This document shows positions 20,218 through 32,800 of a stretch of DNA of 64,000 nucleotides, piece after piece. The notes beneath the pieces are model-generated. The model was not told the DNA's origin and did not search any database. It saw only the letters and a list, made by a program, of their open reading frames with translations. How positions within the stretch are numbered: position 1 is the first letter of the stretch; every line of letters begins with the position of its first letter. Position numbers and translations under genes: made by a program. The DNA comes from Ottelia alismoides (lineage: Eukaryota > Streptophyta > Magnoliopsida > Alismatales > Hydrocharitaceae), in assembly GCA_037367405.1 (NCBI GenBank), contig JAZKJV010004145.1, forward strand, positions 124,001-188,000, given 5' to 3'.

Positions 20218-23200
20218 TGATGAATCTCGGATTCATCACTCTAAATCTCATTTATTAGGTTCAATTCCCTAAAAATCAACAGCATATCTGCATCTATTTC
20301 GCATAATTAGCATTTGTGCATGATTTCATAAGAATTGCATTTTAGCATTAAATTCTGCATCAAATAAGAAGCCAAAAATCCAAGCCAAAAATGACCTGTA
20401 AATAGCCTAACTTCCCCTATTTTTAACTCCTCCATGCTAACTCCGAATGCCACAAACCCACCTCCACTGTGTACATATCACTAACAAGAATAAATGAAAA
20501 ATACAAAAAATTCACTAACTCAAATAAGTGGACCAAAAACCCAAACCCTAGTTTCAGGATTTTCGGACTAAAAGCCACATATCTTCCCCATCCAGTGTCC
20601 GATTTGATCCTACTCACTTTTGAACTAATGCACATTCAATTACCTTCAAAACAAGACCAAGTTCAAGTGAATCGGAGCTTGTATGTGAAAGTTGGGTTTT
20701 GGGCCTCTTTTGTACATTGTATTTTTTTCGCGGTTTTCTGACCTATATTTTATGTACTTATTTTCTTCATTAATAAAAATCCAAAAAAATTAGATTAAGG
20801 TATCTTTTATCTTTGAGTTTTTCCATATTTTTTCCGGATTTTTATCTTGTTTTAAAAATGACAAAAAATTAGAAAATCCAAAAATCAAGGTATTCTATGT
20901 ACATGAGATACCCCAAAAATTCACTTTTTACATTTGACCGAATTTGGCTTTGATGTCTTCATGAAATTGTAGATCTCGTCGAGACGAGCATTTTTCATGA
21001 AGGAATTTTATCGATCCGAGGTCATTTGCTATTTTTTATCGATTTTATAAGAGGTTTTATTTTCGGATTTTTCTGGAGGTGACACGTGGCAACCCCAGAG
21101 GCCGCCATGTGTCATTGATTTTTGGCCTTTTTATTTCACTTTTATAAAAAAATAAAAAATTTAAAAAAATAAAAAAAAATAAAAAACATAAAAAAATATA
21201 AAACCGCTCGGACGTGCGACGCACGTGCTCCCTGGCACGTGCTCCGCACGTGCCGCTCCCACTCTTATATCCCCGCGCCATGTGGCACCCATCTGGCCGC
21301 CCGATCTCGGCCGATCGGACGGCCAAGGGTCGTCATCTTCAACCTCCCAACTGCCCCGAGTTCTCCGCCCTTGATCTCGCGCGACCGCTGCCTCCTTTGC
21401 AAATGACCCCGTCCGCACCTTCCGCAACCGCTGCGACGCCCAACGGCCCCCGGATTCTTCTCCGTTATCCCCGCGCCGCCCCGCTAACCTCGCAGCCTTA
21501 TTTAAACCCACCCCCCTCCGAGATCATCCGCCGGTTGCATCCTTCGCCACGGAGCTCGGTGGTGACAGCCCGAGCTCCGCCTTCTTCCCGACGAGATCCG
21601 GCGTCCCCTCCCGACGCCGCTGCAGCCGGCATCTCCGTGCCTACTGCCGTGCTCCGGTCTTCGCCTACCGTCGAGCCAACGACGTTCGTCATCTCCGACG
21701 AACTCCACCGCTACGTCCGCTTCATCTCCTCCAGCAACTTCGTCTTCAACCAGCGACCACCGACGACTTCATCATCATCATCACTTTCGCGCCGCCGCCT
21801 CGTCAACGCCTACGACTCCGCCTTCAACCATCTGCTTCCCCGACCATCTTCCACGACCACGGTTCCATCTCCTCCTTGGCGTTGAAGCCTACGTCAACCC
21901 GATCGACTCCTCCACCCGAGCCACTTCGCCTACATCGACGAGCAGCTCCAGGCCATCGATTTCTCCTCCGACCTTCTTCGACACCTCCGCCGCACCCGGA
22001 GCTTCGCGCCACCATCTCCAGCGCGCTGCTACGCCTTCGCCGATCGGAGCATCGCCCACCTGCTCCGCCAACCGCCTCGCCACCTGCTCCGCCATCTGCC
22101 TCGCCTCGGCCGGCCTCCGCCTCGCCATCCCCTCCTCGTCGCCGGGCTCCGAGCCCGAGGCCCTCCCACGTGAGGCGCACGTGCGGAGGGAACACCGAAG
22201 TCAGCACCACATTTCATCCCCAGGGGTCACGTGCCACGCACGTGACCCGCTGGGTCATTTGCAGCAAAGGCCCCCGGGTTCCCTCATATTACGATTCGGC
22301 CCAGATACCTAAGGAGCACGTGCGCAGCACGTGTTACCTTGGGAATTTTGCACTTCTAACCCCCGGGCTACTGGTAATTGCTTTTAGGTCCCTGTCTGCA
22401 CCTTTTTATTTATTTTATTTATATTTATTGCATTTACCCCCCCTGTGTTCTCCCTCTGTTTTGAACCTCTTCTAGACATCATTTTATTTATACAAAAATA
22501 GCACTTTGTTCATCGCTTAATTCTCTACATTTTGAGATATTGTGGGTATTTTTGTGATCATCAGTTAATTAATAAATAATTGTTTTGTGGAAATTGGAAT
22601 ATTTTACCCAATCTGTGCTCTGAAATTCATAGTTAATTAACTGTTGTTTTTAAAATCTCCGAAAAATCACATACTGTAGAGATTATTTTGATTGACATTG
22701 TGCCCAAAAATATTTGCATTTGCATGCATAAATTGCTCTGTAAAAATCATTTAGCACATTTCAGTATTTGATTTTTAATAGGTATTCAACCCCACATTTT
22801 TAAGGTTTAGGATTTTTCTGGGATCCATCACCTAGTGATAGATCTTAGATAATTTTATCTCTTGAAAATAAGTAGGTTTAATATTTATTATAATTAAATA
22901 TTGAAAGTCATTCTGTTTGCATTTAAAAATTCATAAAAAATTCATATAGCATCAGAAAATTCCAAAAAAAATTACAGTGCACTAATTTTGTCATAATCAT
23001 CATCTCGGCCAAGTTTCGTATTTTTCGGACATCATTTGAACGTATTTGACATTTTAGTCCCTAAAATAGGTCGAATTTGCATTGCGCATCCCTCATTGCA
23101 TTGAAAAATTCTAAAAAAAAAGACCGCCTTGAAAACCGAACTCATAATTGGATAGACACAACTCTAGGTTGTTCCTTTGCCTCCTTGTGATCGACCTTGG

Positions 23201-23367
23201 GACTTGACCAAGTAAAATAAACATAAAAACCACTTGATTGAAATTGAATAATTTTTTGTGGTTATTTTTTGACTGTTTCCGATCGCCGCCTACAACGAAT
23301 GACTTTAATTGTTTTCACACTCGAAGATTAAAAACACATCCTTAACCCGACGATTTCGGGCTCGTCA
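20218..23367 (+). mobile_element. Solo LTR (X family) inside element B's 5' LTR
   Basis: A complete 3150-bp X-family LTR in plus orientation, starting TGATGAATC and ending GGGCTCGTCA. It is flanked by AGGGA (20213-20217) and AGGGG (23368-23372), a 5-bp target duplication with one change. The host LTR reads through once it is removed (TTTGAGGGGCGG, as in the 3' LTR near 11735). No primer site or internal region is attached, so it arose by LTR-LTR recombination. TATA box at 21499-21506. Confidence 0.9.
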
Positions 23368-23372
23368 AGGGG

Positions 23373-24494
23373 CGGTGGAGGCCAAAGCTGGGAAGGCGTG
23401 GGAGGTTGAATATGCCCAGCAGCCGTTCGATCAGCCGCTGATCGAACGACCGTTGGGGCGCCACGTGGCGATGAAGGGGGAGAGGGAGGAGCACGTGCGG
23501 AGCACGTGCGGAGCACGTGCCTGGCGGCACATGCGATGCACGTGCGGTTATTTAATTTTTTTATTAAAACGAATATATAATGGGGCCAAAAATGGCTGAC
23601 ACATGGCAGCCTCAGGGGCTGCCACGTGTCAGCACCAGAAAATCCTTGGAAAAAGATTTTGTAAAATCCGAAATAAATATCAAATGACCTCGGATCAAAA
23701 AAGTTCCTCACAAAAAATGCTCATCTCGATGAGAACTACAACTTTCATGAAGACGTCAAAGCCAAAATCGATCAAATGCATGATGTGAATTTTTGGGGTA
23801 TCCCTTGCACATAGAATACCTAGCTTTTTTTGGGTTTTCTAATTTTTTGTCATTTTTAAATCAGATAAAAAATCCGGAAAAAAATATGGAGAACTCAAAG
23901 ATAAATAAAGACACCTAAATATACTTTTTTTGGATTTTTATTAATTAAGAAAATATGTACATAAAATATCAGGTCAGAAACCGCTAAAATACACAATGTA
24001 CAAAAGAGGCCCAAAACTCAACTTTCACATATGAGATCCGATTCACTTGAACTTGGTATTGTTTTGAAGGTAATTGAATGTGCATTAGTTCAAAAGTGAG
24101 TAGGATCAAATCAGACACTGGATGGGGAAGAAATGTGGCTTTTAGTCCGAAAATCCTGAAATTAGGGTTTGGGTTATTGGTCTACTTATTTGGGTTAGTT
24201 CTTTTTTTGTATTTTTCATTTGTTCTTGTGAGTGATATGTACACAGTGCAGGTGGTTTTGTGTCATTCGGAATTAGCATGAAGGAGTTAAAAATCCGGGA
24301 AGTTAGGCTATTTACAGGTCATTTTTGGCTTGGATTTTTGGCTTCTTATTTTGTGCAAAAATTAAGGATAAATGCAATTCTTATGAAAACATGCATGAAT
24401 ACTAATTATGCATAATAAATTTAGATATGATGTTGATTTTGAGGGATTGGAGCTTAATAAATGAGACTTAGAGTGATGAATTCGAGATTCATCA
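23373..24494 (-). repeat. Element B 5' LTR, part 2
   Basis: Continuation of the interrupted LTR, matching about 11740-12803. It includes a palindrome with arms TGACACATGGCAGCC and GGCTGCCACGTGTCA (23597-23631) and a GCACGTGCGGA tandem at 23490-23520. The outer end is GATTCATCA at 24494. Confidence 0.9.
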
Positions 24495-24810
24495 CTCCCA
24501 CACTAGGAGATCACCCTCTTTGTCATAAAAAAATAGTGGAGCATCTTTAGATTCAACGAATTGAAAAAATCCAAACAATTTCAGTCTGTCCTTTAGGTAA
24601 GGAGGTTGATAATGCATGATCAAGTGTACAAATTTCTTTATCCACAAAAAAGATAAATCTTCAAGAAATAAATGAATTATTAACACCAGAATCAATAAGA
24701 GTATGAGCATTTTTGCAAAAAAATGACAGTGGTACCTGACACCACATCCTCAGCAGAGATGGCTTCTTGAAGTGTCATTACAAGGGGTTTCCCTGATTTT
24801 GTATCTATTT
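24495..24810 (-). pseudogene. Chromovirus protease remnant
   Basis: Different minus-strand frames show VVSGTTVIF and an LIDSG-like active-site region followed by NNSFISRRF, the start of a gypsy protease. Frameshifts are frequent. The remainder of protease and part of the linker to RT are missing between here and 9511, where the LINE tail and element B sit. Confidence 0.55.
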
Positions 24811-25884
24811 ATTCCCTTTCATCGAATATCTTTTTTCTTCTCTTCTTTCTTTGGAGGGGGTTGTTGAGTTAGGGCACTATCATGTATATTTTGTTGAGTT
24901 GATCTTCTTATATTTCCCCAGTTTGGCGTTAGATTTGGATAGTTTCGACGTATATGGCATGTCTGGCCACAATGATAGCAAGTTGACGATACACTACGAC
25001 ATTCTCCCCATTGACGCTTCCCACAAATGGGATATTGCAGATAAGAAAATCCTGCATTTTTAGAATTCTCCGAAGCAAATCTACCCACTTGATTTCCTCT
25101 ATATCGTTTAGCAGATAAATTGTATTGCATTGTCTAACTTTGTTCTCAGGTCCTCTCCTTGGTGGTCTTTCCCCAAATGTTTTCCCTTTGTGATCATTAC
25201 ACCTTTGCCTTTCCTACACCACACATTCAGCTCTACGGGCAGCTTCCACTAATTTACCATATTCAGTATATCCTTGGTTGAGACCATTGACTTAATATCT
25301 ATATGGAGTCCATCTTCGAAACGTCGGCATTTATCTTCTTTGATTTTAATCAAAGAAGCTGCAAACTTTAATAGTTTTATAAAGCGTTTCTCATATTCAT
25401 CAATATAAAAACTCTCCTGAGTAAGAAATAAGAATTCCTTGTATCGATCTTCTTGATATACTCTCAGATAATATTTTTCGTTGAATTCTTTTTCAAATAT
25501 TTGCCAAGTGATCTCGGATGGATCTGTGTATTTTATCTTCACTGATTTTCACTGATCATTAACATTTTTCTTTAACAAGAATATTGCATATCTCAACTTT
25601 TGTGCTTCAGTACGCTCCATCAATGCAAATATCTTCTCCATGTGTTCAAACCAACCTCTTGTCACCTTTGGATTTATCGTGCCTATAAAATCGTTTGCAC
25701 CTAACTTCCGAACGTGCTCAAATGGCAACTGATTTTAAAATTCATTTGGTCTCATCGATCGACCAGCCATGGTTCCTTAGGTCTGAGCTATTAATGTCAA
25801 AGTTTCGTACATATTGTTATTATTACTCACATCATGTCCTTCGCTTGGTTCTTGTGAGGTCTGAGGAGGTTGCTCAGCTGCCAT
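24811..25884 (-). pseudogene. Chromovirus Gag
   Basis: The frame starts at Met 25884 (MAAEQPPQTSQEPSEGHD) and includes GTINPKVTRGWFEHMEKIF, TWQIFEKEFNEKYYLR and EYEKRFIKLLKFAA, the retrotransposon-Gag capsid core. It ends with a zinc knuckle, CYHCGQTCHIRRNY, in which the last Cys is Tyr (CCHC becomes CCHY). At least three in-frame stops fall in the first 120 codons, plus frameshifts. Gag would form the particle that packages element RNA. Confidence 0.8.
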
Positions 25885-26100
25885 TGTGTCCTACATAGAT
25901 AAAATTCCTTAATTAGCTCTTCCAAAATTATACATCCTCAAATCTCATGTCACAACTAAGATGGATCCTCAATATTGACAATACCATTACTTCGATATCC
26001 TTTCATTTTTATATCAAAGTCCAATACAGAAATCAACACCTCTAATATAATCATAGATCAACTTCAAACATTGGTTATAAAAAAAATTCTATAAACCTTT

Positions 26101-26112
26101 GCTCTAATACCA
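26101..26112 (-). promoter_or_regulatory. Chromovirus primer-binding site (tRNA-iMet)
   Basis: In element sense TGGTATTAGAGC, one mismatch from the standard TGGTATCAGAGC complementary to initiator tRNA-Met. It lies 5 bp inside the 5' LTR. Confidence 0.85.
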
Positions 26113-26117
26113 CCAGA

Positions 26118-29100
26118 TGTCACGACCCGTCCCGCTAACCAGGACTGGTGCGACATTTAAACTGTCCAATCATCTTAACCATAATTAGCATTGAAAAAAA
26201 TCAGCAGCAACTTCTCTATATTATGGACTCCCAAGCACTACCATGTGCCTGAAATAATTCGTATACTACTTTGCATTACCGTTGTTCACCATCATAATAA
26301 TCCAAGTCATAATCCACACACATAGTACCAAACGGATTTCCATAGTTTCTTATATACAACTATCATCTACTATTGTAAGTTTAGATATAACTGTTCTTTT
26401 CACTTCACAAGACATCAAGTATTCCAAGTTACTAACTATTTACCTGTAATACAAAAGTATGCCATAATATCACAGAAATGGAGTGAATGTCCCAACTATC
26501 CGCAAAAAGTTTAATTCATTCCATCGCGTCTTCTATGGCTCCTTCTCAGATGTGTCTGTAAATAATATTTAATAATAGAGGGTTAAGTCTAAACTCAAAA
26601 TGAGCTTATTCCCAAAGAGTGGGTCTCAAGCATTTTACTAAAAAAGGATTACTTTTGAAAATAACTTTCCTTGTCATATAAAATAAAATGTATCGCTACA
26701 ATACAACAATTTTACAAAAACATAAACTGAATCTTTGTCGAATAATGACGCTGTAAAGAAATTGAAATATCAAACGAACTAACTGAAATTAATTTACTAC
26801 TATGTTGTTGAAAATCTTGTAGAGACAAAAACAGATGTTTTTCAATTGTTATAACAACAGCACTGTGGCTAACGTACTAAGTCCATGAACACTGAAACAA
26901 ACTGAGTCATACACGTAGACAACCTTAAAGGCCAAAGAACATCCTGCATACGACTCAAAGCCTATGTGTATACAAAATGCGAACCCAAAGTCCTCTGAAA
27001 CATATCTGATGGTTTCGTCATATCTGATGATGTGTGTCAGGGTCATATCTGATGACATCACCATATCTGGTGGCTAGTTAATGACTATGTTTGAGAGTTA
27101 CTGTGGTGATCATTTTTTCTGACATATTTTTTCGATCCATAGTCACATAACTGTAAGCTGAGAAATTTATGATATCTGAATCACATTCTTATACTGAACT
27201 TATCTACATGTATCTAAAAAACTTCTGTAGTATGGTAGCAACGTAACTAAATACTAAAAAGCATTTGTTTGTAAATAACGTTCTCAATATAATGCCATAA
27301 AACTAAACTTTTCCTATTACACATTTAGCTTCGATAACAATTCCAAATTTGCTAAAATGTTATTATGTTGGATAAAAATAAAACTTATCTTATCATCGAA
27401 CTCGATTATACATGTATAATTGTCCAAAAGGCATAAAACTATAATATTGCAATGTACCTGTGAAAAATATGGGTTATATCTTAAAATAAGCTTGAGATCA
27501 CTCACTTCAAATTGAGATATTGTACCTACTCAAATAAGCCTCGATCCCAAGCTCTTCAAATTATATACAAGCTCTTTGCAAATTAATGCCTATAGTTGGA
27601 ACAGAGAAAACATATACGCATTCAACAGATGAAATTACATGAAGTATGTGAACGCATGTTTTCACTGATATTTTTACTCCATATGTTTATGTATATTGTG
27701 CTATATCCTTTTCTGTGTGATTCCTATCTTGACTTCTCTTCAATGTAGACTTGGACCTTTTATTGGTCATGGACGTCTAAGTAATCATTACCAGTAAATT
27801 CTGATTATGACTAATACCTAAATTCCCAATTCCACTAGAATGAAAAGGCACGTATAAACTTATTATTTCATCTCTATTTCCATAAATATTCAACAAGTCT
27901 TTCCTTCTTTTGTAATTCCTCATCTACATTTTTTGTTCCACCTAACAAGATTATGGTATAACCTTTGTGTGTGGGCCAACATACCTTAATACCAAAATGC
28001 TACTTGTAGAATAATACCTCATGGATAATATACCCACCGTGTTTTAATCATAAAATCCCATGTTATTAATTTGTGGAAAACAATCGGGTTGACTAATACC
28101 TTGTAGTACACTGATCTTTAGATAATTTTATGTATCCCCTGGGAAAAATAGAGCTTACATTATGGACTAACTACGGTAAAGAAACTCCCAATGATAAAGA
28201 TCGATGGAGGTATAAATATATGCTATAACTCTGGTGTATGACGATTTTCTGTCCAGGTAAATCAAAGATTTGTTTACATGAAATCACTAGTTTACCTTTA
28301 TCAGATCTAGATCCAACAACACCTATGCAACTTATTGCTTTCTAGCCCTCCATCACGGGGATAAGTCCGAGCAATTTGGTATTTTGGCCATCACAACTTT
28401 AAAAACAGTATTTGTTTATCCTCTACACGGTTTGTATTCTCCAACCTTCTAAAACACATGTGGCTAAATAGATAAACTTTTTTGACACTTGTCACTTATA
28501 TAATATTTTCTCATTATGCAAGGTTATAGAAGAGGGAGAGGTCTAATTTATCATCTAATATAAAAAGACTTCTCAAGGCATCAACGTCAAGCCTTGTTTC
28601 TCTATTTATTCTTATTATTTTTTTATAACATATATATTATACTGGATGTAATTCCACTACGGAATTGGAGGTAATACACCCACTAGTTTAGATTTCTTAT
28701 TGTCATAGGTTCATATGCCACTATTCATATATGTATCCATTCACTAACATGTCTACTTTGTTTATATAATATTAAACTAAGCTAGTTATTAGATATCACG
28801 TAATATTATGTATCTCTCTCTCACACACTCTATGTTAGATTCTAGGCAACATCATAAGATTAGTTCAATTTGAATAACTATAGCAAATATCAAACCTAGT
28901 ACATTCAATATATATTATAGATGGTGAAAATGACCATGACTATATCATTATATCATATCCGCTATCATATCTACATTTGTCTATATATGAGTGTCTGTAG
29001 ATATATACATCTGTATCCATTTTGATACGAGAACATATCATTTCCATAAATCAATCTATGTATTCACAGCTAAAAGTTATATTGCATTTGTACCGATCAC

Positions 29101-29320
29101 AATGTAGACATCTCCCAAATCATTATCCAATTCGTTATCTTATCCATTACTTATACTTGGCCTCTAAAGTTATATCCATATAAATCTCTATCTATATCAT
29201 TCCGTATTTATATGTATATTCTAAAATAAACAGGGTAACAACATACCCGTATCCGACCATTGTTATCCTTGAACCTTAAGTTTAGTGTAGATGAATATTG
29301 TATCCTACATGAATGTTACA
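26118..29320 (-). repeat. Chromovirus 5' LTR
   Basis: 3203 bp, bounded on the plus strand by TGTCACGACC and ATGTTACA, so TG/CA ends are kept. It would carry the promoter. Apart from many TATA-rich stretches, I see no clear individual regulatory site. Confidence 0.9.
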
Positions 29321-29325
29321 ATTTG

Positions 29326-29841
29326 TTTTATCTTATTGTTTATTAAGAATCAACGAAGAAAGTTTGATTTTGTTTTCAAACTTCGAATGACTGCGAATTA
29401 TGAGTTTTGGTATCAAGGGAATTTAAACATATATCAGTTGATTTTAAATGAGTCTAATGCTTAATATGATAATAGAAAGTACATGGTCAATGAAAATTGT
29501 TGTAGTATGAAAATTACACGAATGACCTTTTCAATAGGTGTAAAGTAAAAAATGGTTGAAATAGATCAAAACACTAAAATGTTAATTTATAAGTGTTTTC
29601 ATAACCTTCTTTAACTAGTATTTCAACTACTATTGAGACTGTTACCTAGACTAAAAGATAGAACTCTTTAAAATATTCTTAAAAATATAAGAAAAAGGTA
29701 TAGAAGAAATATGAAAGATCGGTAAGAATATTCAAGCGGGTAGAGGTGAAAAGTGTAATAAAAAAATTATCCAAATATTTCCACATTCGTGTAGGCACTT
29801 GTAAGAATACTAAAATACATTACCCGTTGCAACAAAATGAC
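29326..29841. other. Short AT-rich gap, no gene seen
   Basis: Right flank of the chromovirus up to the Y-family LTR. It is AT-rich with no recognised domain or repeat. Confidence 0.4.
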
Positions 29842-32800
29842 TAATGAATCTTCATTTCATCACTTTTATTCTTTTATTTTGACCATAAATGTCCAGCTAA
29901 ATGTATGTATATATCATTAATTTCTCAAATAAACACTCTGTAATTTATATAAAATACTATAGAAAATATCATATATTTAATGTATTTAATTCCAAAATAA
30001 AAGAATAAAGGAAGAAAAAAAATAAATGAAACACCATAGGTGTTGAGTGACCCTATACCATGAGACTCAATCATCATGATGACTTGGTTGATAAGAAATA
30101 AAGTAGAGGGAGATAGGACCGAGAAATTTTACAAAATATACACAAAACCCTAGTTTTTAATTCATCAATAATTACTTTTTGGTACCTACTTTATAATATT
30201 ATTTTATATTTTAAATAATATTATAGATAAAAATACGAAAAATACAAAATTTATTTCACATAAAAGTAATGCATAGTGTGCTCGTGACACACAAAATAAA
30301 AAGTCAAAATAAAAACTTCACAGACCTGTATCTTCTCTATAATGTATAAATATGGACCAAAATCATATTAAATTGTATATAACTTTTAATAATATATTTA
30401 AATAAGGTTATTTCATTTCATTTGGAACTAAGATGCACAGCTTGTACCAAGGTGCATGTAACTATATATGCACTGGTACCAAAAATGCCTATTATATATT
30501 ATTTTTTTGAAATGAATTCGTTTGGAATTTAGATCACCATATATCGCCATGATGTCATTCAAAATTCAACTTAATTCGAGGCTTCTAACCCATCCATCAA
30601 GACTGCCAAATTTTAACGGTCCCGGAATTGCTGAAATTGAGATATCAAGATGAACATGTCAAGAACGTTTGTTTTATACGAAATTTGAAACACATATTCA
30701 ACTAATAATAATACGTAAATCCTCCAAGGTTTTATTTAAAAATAATAATATTTAATGGGTGTTTTGGAATCAATGCATATACAATTACATGCACCTTGGT
30801 GTAAGCTCCCCATCCGCTTAGGCAATATACCTGTATATTTTATTCAATATATTTATTTTTTGTAGTTTTCAATTTATTTTACTTTTATAAAATTGTATAT
30901 ATTATTTAAAACATATGTACATAATTATAATAACATAAAAGCATCAAAAATAAAATAAATAATACATAGGTAAAATATACCTATATACCTATAATGTATA
31001 TCTACACAATTAATTTAGCATACATAGAAACTCATAAAAATACAATAAAAATATCTAAATATGTACAAAATAATTTAAAATATATAAAATATAGGTACAA
31101 AATAATAAAATATATAAATACAAGTTAATAATAAAATACAAAAATACAGGTATTAAAGATGTATTTTACATGTAAATATTATCTTGTGATAAAAGCCTCA
31201 TAAAAAATAAAAATATGTATAAAATACTACATTAAATTACAAACACTTTTCATTTTAATAAAAAATAAATTAAATTATTCATTATTTTTTATTGATTTGA
31301 TAAGGATTTTCTTCTTGAGATCTTTCCGGTTAGTCCATGTGGACCAACCAGGAACCACCTTGCATTGACATCAGCTCAACATCCCCGTCTCTTTTCCTAG
31401 AGGTTCGATCTGTCAGAGCCTGCTCTTTCTCCCTTTTTTCTGCTCAAGACTATCATCATTTGCTTTGGCATGCTGCCTGATTTCTGGAGATTGAACATCC
31501 CTAATTCCTACTAACACCAGAGATTTGGCCGATCTTCATCAATTCGATCAGCATCTACTTCGCATATCCCCCTGTTCTCATCCCTTAAATAAGCTCATCC
31601 TCCTTCCTTATCGAGTTTGATCCCTCTTAGGCCATTCTTAGCCCCTTAAAACTCCTCGAGAGCCTTCCCCTTGGTGATAGCGAGCGGATGGCCAATTCTA
31701 CAGCGAAGAGGAGCATTGGAGGAGGAGATCCACCATCGTTGAAGGAGCTCTCCGGATGGTTCAGCTTCCTTGGTCATCAGGCAAAGTCGAGGCCTTTCTT
31801 CACTGCTCTTAGATAATGTTTAGCTTTTGTAATTCATTTTCGCCTTTAATTTCTAATTTAGCTGAGTCTTTAGAAAACCCCAAATCCCTAGAGCTTGAGC
31901 TCCAGGGCAATTCATAGTGATTCGATCGTATGATCATCCTCATTTCCATCTCATTTCTCTCCCCCATCAAATTCTCTATCTATCTACCCACCTGTCTCCC
32001 CAGATCCATCATGGATTCGGAAGTCAAGTTCTACTCCACCGCCATTCGTCGGGGCTCCATCTTCACGCCACCCCCACGTTGCTTTTTGCTTAACCCTTCG
32101 GTCGAGGAGATAGCCCTCGAACCACATACCATTTTGGTGCAGGTTCGCGACTCCAAGAAGGCTTCTGGAACCCCACCGAGCACCTGAAGTAGCTCCAGGA
32201 CATCTAGAGTCATCTAGCCCCCACAACCGCCCTCGTCGTCACCTGAGGCCACATTGGCACGTGAAGTAAGCCCAACAAGCTCCCGAGCATGTCAGAGGGA
32301 AGATCCGTCGCTGGATCAAGGAGTAACATCAAATCAAAGCTCGTCGACCATCCGTTCTTTGGTTGTTCTTTATACCCTTTTCTAAGCCATTCGATCAAGA
32401 ACATGGCCCATATCAAATCTGGGTCGTTGAATCTATTCGAAGGGCTGCGTAAGGGCAACCATTTGATCGACCACGTGGAGTATCTATAGCGGTCAGATCA
32501 AAGTACGTTAAATGGTACATTTTGCAAAGATCCCCGTCCATATTTTGATGTTTGTAAATGGTCATGTAACTATTAATTCAAATTCAAATTTGGGATATCT
32601 TGCATGTACGCCCTTGGTACTTTTTGTTACTACATGTAAGTCTAGTGTCAGGTCACCTCACATGGACCCCCACACGAGGGGACATTTTGTAAGAGGGCCC
32701 CCGATTCATGAGTTTATCATTTAGACATTTAAAATCAAGTTACAGTTCAAACTTTTAGGTTATTTTATACTTGCTCCCTTGCAATATATGTTATTTGCAA

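Larger units (their letters stand above)
9876..24494 (-). mobile_element. Element B: non-autonomous Athila-type LTR retrotransposon
   Basis: Two X-family LTRs in minus orientation bound a 5.6-kb interior: 3' LTR 9876-12803, and a 5' LTR at 18383-24494 that is interrupted by a solo LTR. Next to the 5' LTR is a tRNA-Asp primer site (18364-18380); next to the 3' LTR is a polypurine tract (12804-12817). The leader matches that of element A at 37087 onward. The interior has a degenerate frame with a protease-like domain but no RT, RNase H or integrase, so it would need enzymes from an A-like partner. Without the inner solo LTR it is about 11.5 kb. The 5 bp outside the two ends (CACGG and CTCCC) do not match, so rearrangement at an end is likely. 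Confidence 0.85.
3284..29320 (-). mobile_element. Ty3/gypsy chromovirus (Tekay/Del-like), split by nested insertions
   Basis: Two long LTRs (3284-6498 and 26118-29320) align along their length and are flanked by an exact 5-bp duplication, ATTTG (3279-3283 and 29321-29325). In element sense the order is 5' LTR, tRNA-iMet primer site, gag, protease, [14.98 kb of other elements], RT, RNase H, integrase, chromodomain, polypurine tract, 3' LTR. Removing 9512-24494 leaves about 11 kb, a normal size for this clade. The C-terminal chromodomain and tRNA-iMet primer identify a chromovirus; the Tekay/Del placement rests on domain order and the sequence before the polypurine tract. All coding parts carry stops and frameshifts, so the copy is dead. 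Confidence 0.9.

Noticed and set aside
21214..22475. Long GC-rich open frames (223 and 199 codons) resembling genes
   Set aside because: They lie in the GC-rich core of an X-family LTR. The other copies (11324-11941, 34934-35957) have frames of different length and sequence in the same region, and several frames overlap on both strands. High GC explains the openness.
31930..32187. 85-codon frame in the Y LTR
   Set aside because: Not conserved in the right Y copy and lies inside the LTR.
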